64,000 bases of DNA, taken from NCBI RefSeq assembly GCF_037976825.1, contig NZ_CP150269.1, positions 3,485,501 through 3,549,500 of the forward strand, read 5' to 3'. Positions 32,845 through 41,700 of the stretch are shown piece by piece (position 1 is the stretch's first letter; each line of letters begins with the position of its first letter). The DNA is from Paenibacillus sp. FSL K6-1330. Lineage in GTDB: Bacteria; Bacillota; Bacilli; Paenibacillales; Paenibacillaceae. The position numbers and the translations under genes are program-made. The notes beneath the pieces are model-generated. The model had not been told where the DNA came from, made no database searches, and saw only the letters and a list, made by a program, of their open reading frames with translations.

Positions 32845-34299
32845 ATGGATTACTCGAAATTAGGAAAACAATTCATAGCCGGGGAATGGCGAGACGGTAA
32901 GAGCGGTAAAACGCTGCCTGACATCAATCCATACAATGATGAGGTCATTACTGCTTTTCAAATCGCAAACGTTGCAGACATTGATGACGCATATCAGGCT
33001 GCCAATCAAGCTAAGCTGGAATGGGACAAGGTTAATGCTTACCAGAAACGAGACATTCTTGAAAATGCCGTTAAATATATTGAATCGCATGAGGAAGACA
33101 TTTCCTCCATTATTGTTCAAGAGCTGGGCGGAACACGTCTGAAGGCGGCGTTCGAGATCGGTCTTGTGAAGAATATGATTAAGGAAGCGGCTACGTTCCC
33201 CCTTAGAATGGAGGGAAAGATTTTACCTTCCACAGAGGATGGCAAGGAGAACCGCCTGTATCGGATCCCGGCTGGCGTGGTTGGGGTTATCAGTCCATTT
33301 AACTTTCCTTTCTTCTTGTCCATGAAGTCTGTCGCCCCAGCATTGGGTGCTGGCAATGGCGTCGTGCTGAAGCCACATGAGGATTCGCCGATTACGGGCG
33401 GAACCCTGATCGGGAAGATTTTCGAAGAAGCGGGCGTACCGAAGGGTTTGTTGAATGTTGTGGTGACAGATATTAAGGAAATTGGCGATGCGTTCGTTGA
33501 GCATCCGATTCCGAGAATCATTTCTTTCACAGGTTCGACTAAGGTCGGAAGCCATATTGGTCAACTGGCCGTCAAGCACTTCAAGAAGCCGCTGCTTGAG
33601 CTCGGCGGGAACAGCGCGTTCATTATCCTGGAAGATGCTGATATCGATTACGCGGTACAAGCGGCGACATTCAGCAGATTCACACATCAAGGCCAGATCT
33701 GTATGTCGGCCAACCGGATTCTTGTACAGAAGTCGATCTATCAGGAGTTTGTAGATAAATACAAAGAGAAGGTTTCTACCCTGACAACAGGTGATCCGAG
33801 CGATCCACAGACCATTATCGGACCCGTCATCAACCATCGGCAGGCAGAGACACTGCAGAAGCTGATTGAGAAGGGCATTGAGCAAGGTGCAGTTCCATTG
33901 GTGCGAGGGAATATCACCGGCAGAATGGTGGAGCCTACCGTCCTTGTCAATGTCAAACCGGATATGGAGGTAGCACAAGAGGAGTTGTTCGGCCCGGTTG
34001 TGTGCATCATCCCATTCGAAACGGAAGAGGAAGGCATTGCCATTGCCAACGATACACGTTTTGGCCTTAGCGGGGCTATTCACACCTCCAATCTTGAACG
34101 TGGTGTAGAAATGGCGAAGAAGGTCCATACAGGCATGATCCATGTGAATGATGTAACAATTAACGACGAACCCATTGTAGCATTTGGCGGAGAGAAGCAG
34201 TCGGGGTTGGGGCGTCTGAATGGGCAATGGAGCCTGGATGAATTTACGACCATGAAGTGGATATCGGTTCATTACGGGCAAAGGAAATTCCCGTATTAA
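32845..34299 (+). CDS. Aldehyde dehydrogenase (YfmT/vanillin dehydrogenase-like)
   Basis: 484-residue NAD(P)-dependent aldehyde dehydrogenase. Motifs in order: PWNFP-equivalent ISPFNFPFFLSMKSVAPAL near 152-170, the FTGSTKVG nucleotide loop near 229, catalytic Glu in LELGGNSAF near 252, catalytic Cys in HQGQICMSANRI near 286, and EELFGPV near 378. ATG with AGGAGGG upstream. The next gene, 18 bases on, is a soluble chemoreceptor-like protein. This pair matches B. subtilis yfmT-yfmS, where YfmT has been described as a vanillin dehydrogenase. The aromatic aldehyde substrate here is by analogy only. Confidence 0.92.
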   Translation: MDYSKLGKQFIAGEWRDGKSGKTLPDINPYNDEVITAFQIANVADIDDAYQAANQAKLEWDKVNAYQKRDILENAVKYIESHEEDISSIIVQELGGTRLKAAFEIGLVKNMIKEAATFPLRMEGKILPSTEDGKENRLYRIPAGVVGVISPFNFPFFLSMKSVAPALGAGNGVVLKPHEDSPITGGTLIGKIFEEAGVPKGLLNVVVTDIKEIGDAFVEHPIPRIISFTGSTKVGSHIGQLAVKHFKKPLLELGGNSAFIILEDADIDYAVQAATFSRFTHQGQICMSANRILVQKSIYQEFVDKYKEKVSTLTTGDPSDPQTIIGPVINHRQAETLQKLIEKGIEQGAVPLVRGNITGRMVEPTVLVNVKPDMEVAQEELFGPVVCIIPFETEEEGIAIANDTRFGLSGAIHTSNLERGVEMAKKVHTGMIHVNDVTINDEPIVAFGGEKQSGLGRLNGQWSLDEFTTMKWISVHYGQRKFPY

Positions 34300-34317
34300 G
34301 GGTTGGGGGAGATAGGC

Positions 34318-35187
34318 ATGAATAATGTGACTGAAGAGCAAACACAGCATGAGCTGATTAGTGCCTTTGTAAAGGTAGCTCCATTGCTGAAAAGTCTAAC
34401 GAATGATGATATCACGATTGGCATTTATGATACGGAGAAACTTATCATTAATATTCCGGGCAAAACCTTCTCGCTGAATGTGAGCCCGGGGGACCCGCTT
34501 GTTGAGGGCGATATTGTCACCAATGCGATTCGGAATAATACAGCTTTATCGGCTGTCGTTCCGAAAGAGCTGTTTGGATTTCCGCTGGCTGCGCGCGCGA
34601 TCCCACTGCACGATCATCAGGGTAGGGTTATCGGCGGCGTAGGCATGGGGACAAGTCTCGAAAAAGCGAATGCGCTGTTTGAGATGGCCGAGAGTTTTTC
34701 GGCAATTGTCGAACAGACCACCGCATCCATTGGAGATATCAGTCAATCGATTGCTCACCTAACCGAACGTGTGACCGACGTAACGAACCAAATGACGGAC
34801 GTCAGCTCCAGTGCGCAGCAGATTGGGAAGATTTCCAGCGTTGTTAAGGAGATTTCGGATCAGAGCAACATGTTAGGCCTTAATGCTTCTATCGAAGCGG
34901 CGAGAGCGGGGGAAGTCGGAAGGGGCTTCTCGGTTGTTGCCGATGAGATTCGGAAGCTGGCGACAAGCTCCAAAGAGAATGTGGACCAGATTAATGGTAT
35001 CACGAAGAATATTCAGGAATTTTTGCAGCGGTTGAATCATGCTTTTTCCGATATCCACACCCTAACCGATACCCAGTCAAGGGCGATTCAGGAATTCTCT
35101 ACAACGATCCATGAGATTAGTATCAAAGCTGAGGAGCTAGCGCAGGTTGCTGAAGAAAGCCTACATGCAAAAGAAAACAAGCAATAG
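34318..35187 (+). CDS. Soluble methyl-accepting chemotaxis-like protein (YfmS-like)
   Basis: 289-residue cytoplasmic chemoreceptor-like protein. No membrane segment is seen. The N-terminal half (1-120) is a sensory domain ([41 protein letters not shown]), and the C-terminal half is a short MCP signalling coiled coil whose hairpin tip is recognisable ([38 protein letters not shown], near residues 175-215). The start at ATG 34318 follows GGGGGAG; a TTG at 34303 lies inside that site. It is co-transcribed with the aldehyde dehydrogenase, as in B. subtilis yfmTS, where YfmS acts as a soluble chemotaxis receptor. Ligand unknown. Confidence 0.9.
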   Translation: MNNVTEEQTQHELISAFVKVAPLLKSLTNDDITIGIYDTEKLIINIPGKTFSLNVSPGDPLVEGDIVTNAIRNNTALSAVVPKELFGFPLAARAIPLHDHQGRVIGGVGMGTSLEKANALFEMAESFSAIVEQTTASIGDISQSIAHLTERVTDVTNQMTDVSSSAQQIGKISSVVKEISDQSNMLGLNASIEAARAGEVGRGFSVVADEIRKLATSSKENVDQINGITKNIQEFLQRLNHAFSDIHTLTDTQSRAIQEFSTTIHEISIKAEELAQVAEESLHAKENKQ

Positions 35188-35223
35188 AAAATCACGGTGC
35201 TTACGTACATATAGACATGGATG

Positions 35224-35248
35224 GCCGCATATCTTTTGCGGCTTTTTT
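35224..35248 (+). terminator. Rho-independent terminator after the chemoreceptor gene
   Basis: GCCGCA (35224-35229) pairs with TGCGGC (35237-35242), followed by TTTTTTC. About 35 bases after the stop codon. Confidence 0.75.
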
Positions 35249-35455
35249 CTTTTGACGGCAATTATTTTGTAGAAAAGTGATTTTAGACCAATTTTTCGAT
35301 TCGTAGCGTATTTCATAGGCTCGATTTTCTGGTCGATAATCAGGTGTTAAAGACGAAGGTGAAATATGTATTCTTGGCGGTTTCTAAAGAGGCCGATTTC
35401 ACGTTTGATAGCGTAATTTAACGAAGCTTAACCCTGAATCGATAGAATCAAGCTC

Positions 35456-35488
35456 TAAAAAACCTACCTAACCGGCAGGTTTTTTTTC
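35456..35488 (+). terminator. Second terminator-like hairpin
   Basis: AACCT...AGGTT with an inner CC/GG pairing, followed by eight T residues (35479-35487). No gene lies between this and the previous terminator; the 35250-35455 stretch holds no recognisable feature. Confidence 0.5.
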
Positions 35489-35558
35489 GTTGATCGGGGA
35501 AATGGCAATAGCTTGCATGGTGTAGGGTACCTTGAAAGCAAACATATGAAGCGAATTA

Positions 35559-35575
35559 ATATATCACTGATATAT
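35559..35575. promoter_or_regulatory. Palindrome, candidate operator of the GntR/LacI-type regulator
   Basis: Perfect 8-1-8 palindrome ATATATCACTGATATAT centred at 35567, 89 bases upstream of the second palindrome and sharing its TCAsTGA core. Candidate upstream operator for DNA looping; function inferred. Confidence 0.5.
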
Positions 35576-35643
35576 AATTTTTGATTCAGGACCGCAGCAT
35601 TGAGATTTAACATAGAATTTACAAGGCTTTTACAAATATATCA

Positions 35644-35672
35644 TTGAATATGTCAGTGACATTCATTAAGTT
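35644..35672 (+). promoter_or_regulatory. Promoter with operator in its spacer, GntR-PhnP-ABC operon
   Basis: TTGAAT (35644-35649) and TAAGTT (35667-35672) with a 17-bp spacer. The spacer contains the perfect palindrome ATGTCAGTGACAT (35650-35662). A weaker TCATTGA core lies at 35641-35647. The layout fits autorepression of the regulator and its operon. Confidence 0.5.
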
Positions 35673-35727
35673 TAAATTAGATCCCTTGCGGATTACGAGT
35701 CGACTCAACGATTAGAGGGATAATTTG

Positions 35728-36879
35728 ATGAAAGAAGTACGTTTGATTAAACAGAATCAATTATATCACCGGGTGGCGGATCAGGTAATCGAGATTATTC
35801 AGAGCCGTAGGCTGCGGCCGCATGATCCTGTTCCATCCGAAGGAGAGCTTGCCAAGCTGTTCGGCGTGAGTCGAATGACGAGCAAGCTGGCGCTTCAAAA
35901 GCTGGCAGAGCAGGGACTGGTGTACCGCCTGCCCCGAAGAGGGACCTTTCTTGCCCAGCCGCTAGAAGGATTGATGGCCGAGGGAGGAACTTCTCCCCAG
36001 GTCACCGAGGCGGCGCCGAGTGTGGACAGGCCGTTCGGACAGATCGCACTCATTATGCCCCATCTATCTGATTACACTTCCAGAATCATCGCCGCCGCCG
36101 AGGCTGAAGTGCGAAAGCACGGGTGCGACCTCATTTTAAAAATGACGAAGGACTGCGACGATGAAGATCTTTGTCTGGAAAGGCTGGCCGAAGGAGGGAT
36201 CACCGGTATCATTCTGTTTCCTCAGGGGCGGAAGACCTGCAGCGATCAGGTGCTGCGACTAAAGTTGCGCAAACTGCCGCTGGTGATCATCGATCGTATT
36301 TTCCATGAAGTGGAGATCGATTGCGTGTATCACGACCACTATATGGGCTCTTATCAAATGACGAAGTATTTGATCGAGAAGGGGCACCGGGAAGTCGGAT
36401 ACACTTCGAATCCGATCGACAATATCACAAGCCGGAAGGAACGGTATCAAGGCTATATCCAAGCGCTGCTCGACCATAAAATTCCGGTGAAGATCCAGAA
36501 CATTCATTTTCGAAGCGTCGCTTGCGATACCAGCCGCATTAATGAGTGCGATCCGGAACAGGAGCGGTTTATTCAGGACAACCCCCGGATGACGGCCATC
36601 ATGTGCGGGGATGACCATGTCGCCATCTCGACCATTCACACCGCACTGCAAATGGGTATTCCGGTTCCTGAAAAGCTGTCCATCGTCGGGTTCTCCGATA
36701 TCCAGTTAGCGGCATATATTCCGACCCCGCTTACGACGGTTCGACAAGATACCGAGAAACTTGCCCGATCGGCCGTTGATTTGCTGATGAAGCGCGTTGG
36801 CAACTCCAACGAGAATCCAATCACCATTAAAATTCAAACATCGATTGTAGAACGACAATCCGTTCAGTCCAGGACGTAA
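35728..36879 (+). CDS. GntR/LacI hybrid (AraR-type) transcriptional regulator
   Basis: 383-residue repressor. The N-terminal winged helix of the GntR family covers residues 1-75 (LYHRVADQVIEIIQ, PSEGELAKLFGVSRMTSKLALQKLAEQGLVYRLPRRGTFLA). The C-terminal 280 residues are a LacI-type periplasmic-binding fold (GQIALIMPHLSDY, GITGIILFPQG, LPLVIIDR, YQMTKYLIEKGHREVGYTS, MTAIMCGDDHVAISTIHTALQMGIPVPEKLSIVGFSDIQLA). This architecture is that of AraR. The ATG at 35728 follows AGAGGGA by seven bases. It heads an operon with a PhnP-like hydrolase and an ABC importer. The effector is unknown. Confidence 0.92.
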   Translation: MKEVRLIKQNQLYHRVADQVIEIIQSRRLRPHDPVPSEGELAKLFGVSRMTSKLALQKLAEQGLVYRLPRRGTFLAQPLEGLMAEGGTSPQVTEAAPSVDRPFGQIALIMPHLSDYTSRIIAAAEAEVRKHGCDLILKMTKDCDDEDLCLERLAEGGITGIILFPQGRKTCSDQVLRLKLRKLPLVIIDRIFHEVEIDCVYHDHYMGSYQMTKYLIEKGHREVGYTSNPIDNITSRKERYQGYIQALLDHKIPVKIQNIHFRSVACDTSRINECDPEQERFIQDNPRMTAIMCGDDHVAISTIHTALQMGIPVPEKLSIVGFSDIQLAAYIPTPLTTVRQDTEKLARSAVDLLMKRVGNSNENPITIKIQTSIVERQSVQSRT

Positions 36880-36912
36880 AATGGATCACTACAGTGGCAA
36901 GGAGACATAACT

Positions 36913-37731
36913 TTGAAAATTCACTTTCTAGGAACTGCAGCCGCAGAGGGCTTTCCCAATGCCTTTTGCCGCTGCGAGCATTGTAACAAAGCGCGAGAGC
37001 TTGGGGGAAAAAATATCCGCACGCGAACTTCCGCCATCATGGACGATGTCATCAAGTTTGACTATTCCCCGGATTCCTATATGCAGGCGCTGCGGGACAA
37101 TATCGATCTGGGAGCAATCGAGCACCTGTTGGTCACGCATTCGCATTCGGACCATTACAATGCCGTTGATTTGGAATGCCGCAGGGAAGGAATTGCGCAC
37201 GGCCTTCAGCATCCGATGCACATTTATGGGAATGGTACGGTGATGCATCACACGCGTGCCGCCATCGGCCGCTTTGAAGGACAAAGGTATCAATTCCATC
37301 TGTTGCGCCCGTTTGAGACCTTCGCTATGGGCGATGCAACGGTAACGCCATTGTTGGCGGATCATGACCGCATGGAAACCTGTCTGTTATACGTGATCGA
37401 AAAGGAAGGAAAAAAACTGCTGTACGGGCACGATTCGGGCTGGTTCCCGGATGCGACATGGGCATGGTTAAAGGGCAAAAATCTGGATTGCGCCATCCTC
37501 GACTGCACGCATGGATATACGGGGAACTCCCGCGACCGCAATCATATGTGCGTCGAGACGGTGCTGGAAGTCCAGCGCGAGTTCCAAAAAGAAAATATCC
37601 TGAAGCCTAAAGGCCAAATCGTCGTCACACATTTTAGCCATAATTCCAAGCTGCTTCATGAGGATTTTGTCCGCATCTTCAGCCCATTCGGAATTTTGCC
37701 GGCATATGACGGGTTGATCATCAACATTTAA
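36913..37731 (+). CDS. PhnP-like MBL-fold phosphodiesterase
   Basis: 272-residue metallo-beta-lactamase-fold hydrolase. The N-terminus LGTAAAEGFPNAFCRCEHC matches PhnP, including the CxCxxC that holds a structural zinc. The catalytic motif THSHSDH lies near residues 75-81, further ligands are in LLADHDRMET, YGHDSGWFPD, LDCTHGY and the C-terminal VVTHFSHNS. PhnP of E. coli hydrolyses 5-phosphoribosyl 1,2-cyclic phosphate in the C-P lyase pathway. Here no phn lyase genes are nearby, so a different cyclic phosphate or phosphodiester substrate is possible. The start codon is TTG, with AAGGAGA seven bases upstream. It lies between the AraR-type regulator and the ABC binding protein. Confidence 0.85.
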   Translation: MKIHFLGTAAAEGFPNAFCRCEHCNKARELGGKNIRTRTSAIMDDVIKFDYSPDSYMQALRDNIDLGAIEHLLVTHSHSDHYNAVDLECRREGIAHGLQHPMHIYGNGTVMHHTRAAIGRFEGQRYQFHLLRPFETFAMGDATVTPLLADHDRMETCLLYVIEKEGKKLLYGHDSGWFPDATWAWLKGKNLDCAILDCTHGYTGNSRDRNHMCVETVLEVQREFQKENILKPKGQIVVTHFSHNSKLLHEDFVRIFSPFGILPAYDGLIINI

Positions 37732-37772
37732 ACCAAATAAAATGACACGATCAAAGGAGAGTTAAGGGAATC

Positions 37773-38879
37773 ATGAGAAAACTTTCAATGGCGCTACTTC
37801 TCATTATGTGTGTGATTGTATCGGCTTGCGGAGGCGGCAACAATGCCGGCAATGCAAACTCGGGCACTTCGGAGTCAGGGGCTCCGGCCGGGTCGGAATC
37901 GTCGTCTACGGAACCGGTCCAGAATGAAAAGTTGATCGTGTATACGAATGCGAACTCTGACGGCCGCGGCGAATGGCTGATTGAGAAAGCGAAAGGTGCG
38001 GGCTTTGACATCGAAATTGTCGGAGCGGGCGGCGCCGACTTAACGAACCGGTTGATTGCCGAGAAGAACAACCCGATCGCGGACGTCGTATACGGCTTGA
38101 ACAATATGCTTTATGAGAATTTGAAAAAGGAAGACGTTCTGGCTAAGTTTGTTCCAAGCTGGGCCGGAGATGTGGAGCAGGGCTTGAACGATCCGGAAGG
38201 CTACTATCATGGCCTTGTGAAGCAAGCGATTTTGCTTGGGTATAACCCGAACGAATTCACGGCCGATACCGCGCCAAAGGACTGGACCGACCTTTATAAG
38301 AACGATACGTACAAAGGGAAGTACGAAGCTCCTACCCTGCTTGGGCAAAATACGCCTCGTCTTATTGTAGCGGGCATTCTGACCCGTTTCCAAGATCCGA
38401 ATGGTGATCTCGGTATATCCGAGGAAGGCTGGAATGAAATTCAGCAATTGTATGACAACGGCGTCAGCGCAGTCGAGGGCGAAGACTTCTATGCCAATTT
38501 GGCCAGCGGGAAAACGCCGCTAGGGGCGCTCGTTTCCGGAACCCTGCAGCAGAAGGAAGAGCAATATAAAGTGAAAGCAGGCATTGTCAGTCCCGAAGTC
38601 GGCGTACCGATGGTCGTGGAACATGCAGCGCTCGTGAACGGAACGAAGAAACAGGCAACGGCGGAGCGGTTCGTGGAATGGCTCGGATCCAGCGAAATTC
38701 AAGGAGAATTTGCGGCTGAGTTCAATGCCATGCCGGCAAATACAAAAGCGGTCGAGCAAGCCAATGATTCCGTCAAGGAGCTGTTTACTTCGTTAAAACC
38801 ACAAGATTTCGATTGGGCCTTTATTGCCGAAAACATGGATCTGTGGGCGGAGAAAATCGAGTTGGAGATTATGCACTAA
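37773..38879 (+). CDS. ABC transporter substrate-binding lipoprotein (Fbp/AEP type)
   Basis: 368-residue binding protein with lipobox VSACGGG (Cys near 19) and a Ser/Gly-rich tether. The mature part reads as the ferric/2-aminoethylphosphonate/thiamine class (KLIVYTNANSDGRGEWLIEKAKGAGFDIEIV, TNRLIAEKNNPIADVVYGLNN, LLGYNPNEF, WTDL, ERFVEWLGSSEIQGEFA) rather than the sugar class found elsewhere in this window. It is followed by a perfect 13-bp hairpin, then the ATPase and fused permease. Its neighbour PhnP hints at a phosphonate or phosphate-ester ligand. Fe(III) is the alternative, but the usual Tyr pair cannot be confirmed by eye. Confidence 0.85.
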   Translation: MRKLSMALLLIMCVIVSACGGGNNAGNANSGTSESGAPAGSESSSTEPVQNEKLIVYTNANSDGRGEWLIEKAKGAGFDIEIVGAGGADLTNRLIAEKNNPIADVVYGLNNMLYENLKKEDVLAKFVPSWAGDVEQGLNDPEGYYHGLVKQAILLGYNPNEFTADTAPKDWTDLYKNDTYKGKYEAPTLLGQNTPRLIVAGILTRFQDPNGDLGISEEGWNEIQQLYDNGVSAVEGEDFYANLASGKTPLGALVSGTLQQKEEQYKVKAGIVSPEVGVPMVVEHAALVNGTKKQATAERFVEWLGSSEIQGEFAAEFNAMPANTKAVEQANDSVKELFTSLKPQDFDWAFIAENMDLWAEKIELEIMH

Positions 38880-38900
38880 ATAACGGAATGGAGTCAAGCC

Positions 38901-38930
38901 GGCTGCATATTGGAACGCCAATATGCAGCC
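38901..38930 (+). promoter_or_regulatory. Perfect 13-bp stem-loop between binding-protein and ATPase genes
   Basis: GGCTGCATATTGG, tetraloop AACG, CCAATATGCAGCC. No T-run follows, so it is not a standard terminator. Its place, right after the binding-protein gene, suggests mRNA 3'-end protection or partial termination that sets binding-protein excess. Confidence 0.7.
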
Positions 38931-38965
38931 GTTCATTCAAGTACAACAAAAAGGAAGATAATAAT

Positions 38966-39994
38966 ATGATTACATTCCAGAACGTTGACATTAAATTCGG
39001 AGAATTTCATGCGGTCAAAAACCTTAATTTGCATATTCGGGAAGGGGAATTCTTCACGTTCCTCGGTCCCTCGGGTTGCGGGAAGACGACGACCCTCCGC
39101 AGTCTGGTTGGGTTTATTATACCTACGAGCGGACAGATCCTGCTGAAAGACACCGACATTACCCGTTTGCCGATTGAAAAAAGAGAGATCGGGATGGTAT
39201 TTCAAAGCTATGCGCTGTTTCCGACGATGAATGTGTACGAGAATATCGCTTTTGGCTTGCGTGTCAAGAAGTTTTCCAAGGCGGAAGTGGACCAGAAGGT
39301 AAAGGACATTGCCCGGAAGGTTGATCTGAAAGATGATCAGCTATTCAAGAAAGTATCGGAACTATCCGGCGGCCAGCAGCAGCGCGTTGCGATTGCCAGG
39401 GCGCTGGTTTTGAAGCCGAGCATCTTGGTACTGGACGAGCCTTTATCCAACTTGGACGCCAAGCTGCGGGTACAGCTGCGCAATGAGCTGAAACAATTGC
39501 AGAAGAAATTCGGGATCACAACGATTTATGTCACGCACGACCAGGAAGAAGCGTTAACGCTGTCCGACCGGATTGGCGTATTCAATCATGGGGTCCTGGA
39601 GCAAGTGGGCACGCCCATGGAAGTTTACAATCAATCTCAAACCGAGTTTGTATGCAATTTCATAGGAGATATTAATCGGATCGATCCACGGATGGTAGAG
39701 AACAGCCGGTTAAAGGATATTGTTCAGCCAGGGAATATCGCCTATATCCGCAATGAGAAGGTAAGCCTGCAACCCCTGCAGGGGATCGATACGGTCCAAC
39801 TGAAAGGCAAGATTGCAGACCGGGAATTTTACGGTTTATACAGCAAGTACGTATTGGAGATTGCCGGCGGCGGACGGTTAAAAATCATCGAAATAGAAAG
39901 CCCGCTCGTTCATCATGAGGTCGGCGACGATGTGGACATCTACCTCCCGGTCCGCGATATTTTGCAATATCCGATGAAGGAGGGGGAAGCATGA
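38966..39994 (+). CDS. ABC transporter ATP-binding protein (FbpC/PotA-like)
   Basis: 342-residue ATPase. Walker A GPSGCGKTT at residues 34-42, Q loop in MVFQSYALFPTMNVYENIAFGL, signature LSGGQQQRVAIARAL near 132-146, Walker B ILVLDEPLSNLDAKLR near 153-168 and H loop in YVTHDQEEAL. A C-terminal TOBE-like regulatory domain follows. An in-frame ATG at 38813 lies inside the preceding gene; the ATG at 38966 with AAGGAAG upstream is the true start. The gene overlaps the permease gene by four bases, so the two are coupled. Confidence 0.94.
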   Translation: MITFQNVDIKFGEFHAVKNLNLHIREGEFFTFLGPSGCGKTTTLRSLVGFIIPTSGQILLKDTDITRLPIEKREIGMVFQSYALFPTMNVYENIAFGLRVKKFSKAEVDQKVKDIARKVDLKDDQLFKKVSELSGGQQQRVAIARALVLKPSILVLDEPLSNLDAKLRVQLRNELKQLQKKFGITTIYVTHDQEEALTLSDRIGVFNHGVLEQVGTPMEVYNQSQTEFVCNFIGDINRIDPRMVENSRLKDIVQPGNIAYIRNEKVSLQPLQGIDTVQLKGKIADREFYGLYSKYVLEIAGGGRLKIIEIESPLVHHEVGDDVDIYLPVRDILQYPMKEGEA

Positions 39995-41700
39995 AAGCCC
40001 GGAACCTGAGCACCCGGCTGGCTTCCATAAACCCTTTCTCGATCCTTTTATACGGGTTGATTGTCTGGTTTGTCATTGCTTTCCTGATTTATCCGAACTT
40101 GAATATTTACGGCGAAATATTCTTTAAGGACGGCAAATTTACGCTGGAAGCGGCAGAGAAGCTGCTGTCGTCCGAACGCGCGATGAGAAGTTTATACAAC
40201 AGCTTTATTCTCGCTTTTTCGCTTGTCATTACGGTAAATGTGGTGGGCATTACGCTGGTTTTGATTTCGGAATATTTCGATATCAAAGGCGCGAAGATTT
40301 TGCGGTTGGGTTACTTTACGACCCTGATTTATAGCGGAGTCGTGCTGGTGTCCGGCTATAAATTCGTCTATGGCGAAGAGGGGTTTATGACCAAGCTCTT
40401 AGTTCAATTGTTCCCTTCTTTTGATACGACATGGTTTCATGGCTATTGGGCGGTTCTATTCGTCATGACGTTCGCCTGCACGTCCAATCACTTTCTGTTC
40501 CTGAGCAATGCGATTCGCAAAATCGACTTCCAAACGGTGGAAGCCGCGAGAAATATGGGGGCGTCTACTGGGTATATCCTATGGCGGGTCGTACTTCCGG
40601 TCCTGAAGCCTACGATCTACGCGCTGACGATCCTGACTTTTCTTACCGGCCTGGCTGCGACGTCCGCGCCGCTTATCCTCGGGGGCAAGGAATTCCAGAC
40701 GATTACGCCAATGATTCTGACATTCTCGAGAAGCATGACGTCAAGAGACTTGGCTGCGCTGCTGGCTCTTATTCTCGGAGTGGCCACACTGGTGTTGTTG
40801 ACCGTGATGATCCGGTTCGAACGTAAGGGCAACTTTATGTCGGTCTCCAAAGTCAAATCGGAGCTGGTCAAACAAAAAATCCGCAGCAAAGCCGGTAACA
40901 TAGCCGCTCATATTCTGGCTTACGGCCTGTTTGTTCTCTACATCGTTCCGGTTGTGCTGATCATCATCTTTTCGTTCACCGATGCGGCCAGTATCTCGAC
41001 CGCCACGTTGAATTTGAACAGCTTCACGTTGGATAATTACATTCAAGTGTTTTCATCCATGTCGGCATTCAGGCCTTATCTCGTAAGTATTCTATATGCC
41101 GCGGCAGCCTCGGTCATTGTCGTCGCATTGGCGCTGGCCGCGTCAAGGATCTTACATAAATATAAGAACAAGTGGGCGCTTGCCCTCGAATACGCATTGC
41201 TGATTCCGTGGATTCTTCCGTCCACGCTGATTGCAATCGGACTGATCGTAACCTTTAACACACCGAAGCTGATGATCGGGAATACGGTGCTGGTTGGCAC
41301 GGTCTGGATGCTTCTGATTGCCTATGTCATCGTCCATATTCCTTTCACCCTGCGAATGGTCAAGGCCTCCTTCTTCAGCTTGGACAGCAATCTGGAAGAC
41401 GCTGCAAGGAATTTGGGTGCCAAACCGTTCTATACATTCAGAAAAGTATTGCTGCCGATCATTCTACCGTCGACGCTAGCTGTTCTTGCCTTGAATTTCA
41501 ACGGAATTTTGGCCGATTATGACGTTACCGTGTTCCTCTATCATCCTTTGTACCAGCCGTTAGGAATCGTCATCAAGAACAGTACGGATGCGCAGGCGCT
41601 AGCAGATACCAAAGCGTTGACATTGGTTTATTCAGTGATATTGATGATCATGTCCTCCGTTACTTTATATTTCGTTTATGGAAGAAACAGCAGATCCTGA
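39991..41700 (+). CDS. Fused double-domain ABC permease (FbpB/AEP type)
   Basis: 569-residue permease containing two MetI-type domains in one chain: domain one at about residues 60-275 with EAA loop VEAARNMGASTGYILWRVVLP, and domain two at about 340-565 with EAA loop LEDAARNLGAKPFYTFRKVLLP. Around twelve membrane segments are visible. Such fusions are usual for ferric-iron and 2-aminoethylphosphonate importers. The start overlaps the ATPase stop (ATGA). It is the last gene of the operon that begins with the AraR-type regulator. Confidence 0.93.
   Translation: MKARNLSTRLASINPFSILLYGLIVWFVIAFLIYPNLNIYGEIFFKDGKFTLEAAEKLLSSERAMRSLYNSFILAFSLVITVNVVGITLVLISEYFDIKGAKILRLGYFTTLIYSGVVLVSGYKFVYGEEGFMTKLLVQLFPSFDTTWFHGYWAVLFVMTFACTSNHFLFLSNAIRKIDFQTVEAARNMGASTGYILWRVVLPVLKPTIYALTILTFLTGLAATSAPLILGGKEFQTITPMILTFSRSMTSRDLAALLALILGVATLVLLTVMIRFERKGNFMSVSKVKSELVKQKIRSKAGNIAAHILAYGLFVLYIVPVVLIIIFSFTDAASISTATLNLNSFTLDNYIQVFSSMSAFRPYLVSILYAAAASVIVVALALAASRILHKYKNKWALALEYALLIPWILPSTLIAIGLIVTFNTPKLMIGNTVLVGTVWMLLIAYVIVHIPFTLRMVKASFFSLDSNLEDAARNLGAKPFYTFRKVLLPIILPSTLAVLALNFNGILADYDVTVFLYHPLYQPLGIVIKNSTDAQALADTKALTLVYSVILMIMSSVTLYFVYGRNSRS

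Noticed and set aside
33223..34350. A 375-codon open frame on the minus strand opposite the aldehyde dehydrogenase
   Set aside because: It mirrors a well-supported enzyme gene, its protein is rich in His and Cys with no family resemblance, and there is no ribosome site. It is a codon-bias shadow.
38813..38965. N-terminal extension of the ABC ATPase to an upstream ATG
   Set aside because: It overlaps the end of the binding-protein gene and crosses the 13-bp hairpin; the ATG at 38966 begins the usual ATPase N-terminus.
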